NCBI RefSeq assembly: GCF_030657435.1
Contig: NZ_JAUTWS010000010.1
Span: 62,001-126,000 of the forward strand
DNA length: 64,000 bases
DNA from: Paracraurococcus lichenis
Lineage (GTDB): Bacteria > Pseudomonadota > Alphaproteobacteria > Acetobacterales > Acetobacteraceae
Direction: 5' to 3'
The notes beneath the pieces were generated by a model. That model saw only the letters and a list, made by a program, of their open reading frames with translations. It was not told the DNA's origin and did not search any database. Positions 61,456-64,000 of this stretch are shown here, one piece after another. How positions within the stretch are numbered: the first letter of the stretch is position 1; every line of letters begins with the position of its first letter. The position numbers were made by a program, and so were the translations under genes.

Positions 61456-62894
61456 TGCCGCTGTCCTGGGCGCTGGTCTTCCTGCCCTGGGCGGGGGCGG
61501 TGCTGCTGGCCGTCATCCGGCAGGAGAGGCCGGCGGCGCTCGCCAATATCGCCGTCTCGGCCGCCGGCTTCCTGCTCTCGCTCGCCCTGCCCGGCCATCC
61601 CGGCGGCAACCAGGGCTGGACGCATATCGACGCGCTGAACACGCCGCTGGTCGTCCTCTCCTTCCTCATCGGGCTGACCAGCGCCGTCTTCTCGCTCGGC
61701 GCCATCGCCGCCGAGCGCTTCGATGCGCTCAGGCTGCGCGCCTACCACGTCGCCTTCCAGGTCTTCATGGGGGCGCAGGCCCTCGCGCTGCTCGCCGACA
61801 ACATGGGCGTCATGTGGGTGGCGATCGAGATCGCGACGCTGGCCAGCGTGCTGATCGTCGCCGTGCACGGCACGCCGCCGGCGATCGAGGCGGCCTGGAA
61901 GCTCTTCATCCTCTGCGGCGTCGGCATCGCGCTGGCCTTGTTCGGCACCATCATCCTCTACCTCGCGGCGCAGCCCTTCGTCGGGCATGGCGATTCCGGC
62001 CTCTCCTGGTCGGTGCTGCGCGGCCTGGCCGCGCGCTGCGACCCGGGGGTGCTGAACCTCGCCTTCGTCTTCCTCCTCGTCGGCTACGGCACCAAGGCCG
62101 GCCTCGTGCCGCTGCATTCCTGGCTGCCGGATGCCGAGGCCGAGGGGCCGATCGCCATCTCCGCCGTGCTCTCGGGCCTGCTGCTCAACGCCGCGCTGCA
62201 TGCCGTGGTGCGGGCCAAGGCGATCGTCGGCGCGCATCCCGGCGCCGTCACGCCGGAGCCCTTCCTCCTCGCCTTCGGCCTCGCTTCGCTCCTCGTCGCC
62301 GCCTTCGCGCTCTGGCGCCGGCGCGACGCGCGGCGCTTCTTCGCCTGGTCGAGCATCGAGCATATGGGCCTCGCCGCCATCGCCTTCGGCCTCGGCGGCG
62401 CCACGGCGAACCTCGCGGGGCTGCTGCACATGCTGGGGCACTCGCTGACCAAGTCGGCGGTCTTCTTCGGCATCGGCCATGCGGCGCAGCGCAAGGGCTC
62501 GCAGAAGGTCGCCGATATCGGCGGGCTGGCGGCCAGCGATCCGGCGCTCGGCTGGGGCCTGGCGCTGGCCATCGCCGCCGTCGCCGGCCTGCCGCCCTTC
62601 GCGCTCTTCGCCTCCGAATTCCTGCTGCTGACCGAGGCCGCGGCGATGCGCTGGTGGCTCATCCTGCCGCTCGGCGTCGGCCTGCTGACGGCCGCGGCAG
62701 CCAAGATCCAGACGCTTCAGGCGCTCTGCCTGGGCGATCCGACGCGGGATGCAGCCGACGCCCCGGCGCGCTGGACGGACCGCACCACGCTCGGGCCGAT
62801 CTGGCTGCATCTCGGCCTCGCCCTGGTGCTCGGCATCGCCCTGCCCGGCCCGCTTGCCGCGCTGCTCGCCGCCGCCGCGAGGATCCCGGGATGA
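61455..62894 (+). CDS. HyfF/NuoN-like proton-translocating subunit
   Basis: 479 residues from ATG 61455. About 13-14 membrane segments; ADNMGVMWVAIEIATLASVLIVAVHGTPPAIEAAWKLFILCGVGIALALFG, VFLLVGYGTKAGLVPLHSWLPDAEAEGPIAISAVLSGLLLNAALHAVVR and RRFFAWSSIEHMGLAAIAFGLGG are the hallmark blocks, with the proton-path Glu (VAIEIATL), Lys (TKAGL) and His. It is the second antiporter-type subunit of the complex and overlaps the next start by four bases (ATGA). Confidence 0.93.
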   Translation: MPLSWALVFLPWAGAVLLAVIRQERPAALANIAVSAAGFLLSLALPGHPGGNQGWTHIDALNTPLVVLSFLIGLTSAVFSLGAIAAERFDALRLRAYHVAFQVFMGAQALALLADNMGVMWVAIEIATLASVLIVAVHGTPPAIEAAWKLFILCGVGIALALFGTIILYLAAQPFVGHGDSGLSWSVLRGLAARCDPGVLNLAFVFLLVGYGTKAGLVPLHSWLPDAEAEGPIAISAVLSGLLLNAALHAVVRAKAIVGAHPGAVTPEPFLLAFGLASLLVAAFALWRRRDARRFFAWSSIEHMGLAAIAFGLGGATANLAGLLHMLGHSLTKSAVFFGIGHAAQRKGSQKVADIGGLAASDPALGWGLALAIAAVAGLPPFALFASEFLLLTEAAAMRWWLILPLGVGLLTAAAAKIQTLQALCLGDPTRDAADAPARWTDRTTLGPIWLHLGLALVLGIALPGPLAALLAAAARIPG

Positions 62895-64000
62895 GCGCGC
62901 TCGACATCATCCGCCGCGGCGCGCCGCAGGACTGCCGGCCCTGGCCCCGCTTCCTGCTGACCCGCCCGCAATGGGGCGCACTGGCCGAGGCGCTGCCGGC
63001 CGGGGAGGCGCCGGCGCTGATGGCGCTCTGGGCCGAGCCGGCGATGATCCATGCCGCCTTCTGGATCGAGGCCGAGCGCGGCCTGCTGCTGGCAAGCTGC
63101 CCGGCACCCGATGGCCGCTACCCCGCCCTCTCGCCCGCCCGGCCCGGCGCGGTGCGGTTCGAGCGCATGGTCCGCGACCTCTGGGGCCATGTGGCGGAAG
63201 GGGCGGTCGACCTCCGCCCCTGGCTCGACCATGGCCACTGGCCGCAGGCGGCGCCGCTCTCGGCCAGGCCCGCCGCGGTCACGGCGGCACCGCCGCAGCC
63301 GGAATTCCTCCCCGTCGAGGGCGAGGGCGTGCACCAGATCCCGGTCGGGCCCGTGCATGCCGGCATCATCGAGCCGGGGCATTTCCGCTTCCACGTCCAG
63401 GGCGAGACGGTGGCGCGGCTGGAGGAGCGGCTGGGCTACCTGCACAAGGGCCATATCGGCCTGATGCTGGGCAAGCCGGCGCGCGCCGCGGCGCGCTTCG
63501 CCGCACGGCTCTCGGGCGACAGCACGGTCGCGCATGCCTGGGCCTTCGCGCAGGCGGTGGAGCGGGCGACGGGCGCCGTGCCCTCGCCCCGCGCCCTGGC
63601 GCTGCGGGCCGTCATGGCGGAGCTGGAACGGATCCACAACCACCTGAACGACTGGGGCTTCGTCTGCAACGACGCCGCCTTCGCCTATCCCCATGCCCGC
63701 TGCGGCGCGCTGCGGGAGGGCGTGCTGCGCGCCTGCATGGCCGCCTTCGGGCACCGCCTGATGATGGACCGCGTGGTCCCGGGCGGCGTCAGCGGCGACC
63801 TCGCGCCCGGCGGAGCGGAGGCGATCCTCGCCGTGCTCGAAGTGGTCGAGGCGGAGAGCCCCGCGCTGGTCGCGATCTACGACTCGCATGCCAGCCTGCA
63901 GGACCGCGTGGTCGGCACCGGCATCGTGGCGGCGCCGCTGGTCGCGCGCTTCGCGGCAGGCGGTCATGTCGGCCGCGCCGCCGGCCGCGGCTTCGATGCC
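62891..64000 (+). CDS. HyfG-like large subunit (NuoC/NuoD fusion) lacking the first NiFe cysteine pair; partial
   Basis: 370 residues present; the gene runs off the right edge. An N-terminal NuoC-like domain (about 1-135) is fused to a NuoD-like domain starting HQIPVGPVHAGIIEPGHFRFHVQGE (149-171), then RLEERLGYLHKGHIGLMLGKP. In group 4 hydrogenases the next block has the CGxC nickel ligands; here it is RLSGDSTVAHAWAF (208-211 SGDS), so both cysteines are replaced. NLNDWGFVCNDAAF follows, then GGHVGRAAGRGFDA. This means no NiFe site and a probable Ehr-type complex. The second cysteine pair would lie outside the window. Confidence 0.9.
   Translation, partial: MSALDIIRRGAPQDCRPWPRFLLTRPQWGALAEALPAGEAPALMALWAEPAMIHAAFWIEAERGLLLASCPAPDGRYPALSPARPGAVRFERMVRDLWGHVAEGAVDLRPWLDHGHWPQAAPLSARPAAVTAAPPQPEFLPVEGEGVHQIPVGPVHAGIIEPGHFRFHVQGETVARLEERLGYLHKGHIGLMLGKPARAAARFAARLSGDSTVAHAWAFAQAVERATGAVPSPRALALRAVMAELERIHNHLNDWGFVCNDAAFAYPHARCGALREGVLRACMAAFGHRLMMDRVVPGGVSGDLAPGGAEAILAVLEVVEAESPALVAIYDSHASLQDRVVGTGIVAAPLVARFAAGGHVGRAAGRGFDA

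Overview
The window is very GC-rich (about 72% by eye) and reads as chromosome of an alphaproteobacterium. The argJ / parvulin / secA cluster, the secB-Tim44-mltA cluster, IalB, several Bug-type and TRAP-type solute-binding proteins, and a quinoprotein dehydrogenase operon together suggest an Acetobacteraceae such as a Roseomonas-like genus. That placement is inference from gene content; no rRNA or tRNA gene was recognised.

Layout. 1-4762: argJ (cut by the window edge), a periplasmic parvulin and divergent secA. 4850-7049: an exported beta-carbonic-anhydrase-like protein, an RluA-type pseudouridine synthase, a small exported protein and a UPF0178 protein. 7124-14393: penicillin-binding protein 1C and a 1701-residue alpha-2-macroglobulin, a recognised envelope-defence pair. 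14653-19989: an RND efflux adaptor and pump, a cupin and a toxin-antitoxin module. 19955-28783: catabolic and transport genes (MFS, MDR oxidoreductase, two Bug binding proteins, CoA transferase, M20 amidohydrolase, TTC38-like protein). 28815-34244: rlmN, IalB, a methyltransferase operon, a TauD dioxygenase and a membrane protein.

34566-36104 is a compact cassette of four overlapping minus-strand ORFs with clearly lower GC than its surroundings: a peptidoglycan-binding protein, two ORFs that look like one frameshifted protein whose second half resembles the colicin M fold region with an altered active site, and a membrane-anchored protein placed like an immunity gene. This is the strongest candidate for something undescribed. 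36307-43161 is a surface-polysaccharide operon (CapD/FlaA1-type dehydratase, WecB, two glycosyltransferases, DegT-type aminotransferase) in which the aminotransferase has lost the segment carrying its PLP lysine.

43297-50995: secB, a histidine phosphatase, Tim44-domain protein, mltA, a Tat-type SDR, an orphan LutA-like protein coupled to a 2OG dioxygenase, a lipoprotein and an amidase. 51289-54325 is a quinoprotein alcohol dehydrogenase operon (dehydrogenase with lanthanide-type ligands, cytochrome c, XoxJ/MxaJ-like protein). 54392-57561 is a TRAP transporter on the opposite strand. 57778-64000 starts a hyf-like operon whose large subunit lacks the first NiFe cysteine pair, so it is more likely a hydrogenase-related Ehr complex than a hydrogenase.

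Operons are tight, with many 1-4 base stop/start overlaps, including an unusual number of GTGA and TTGA overlaps.
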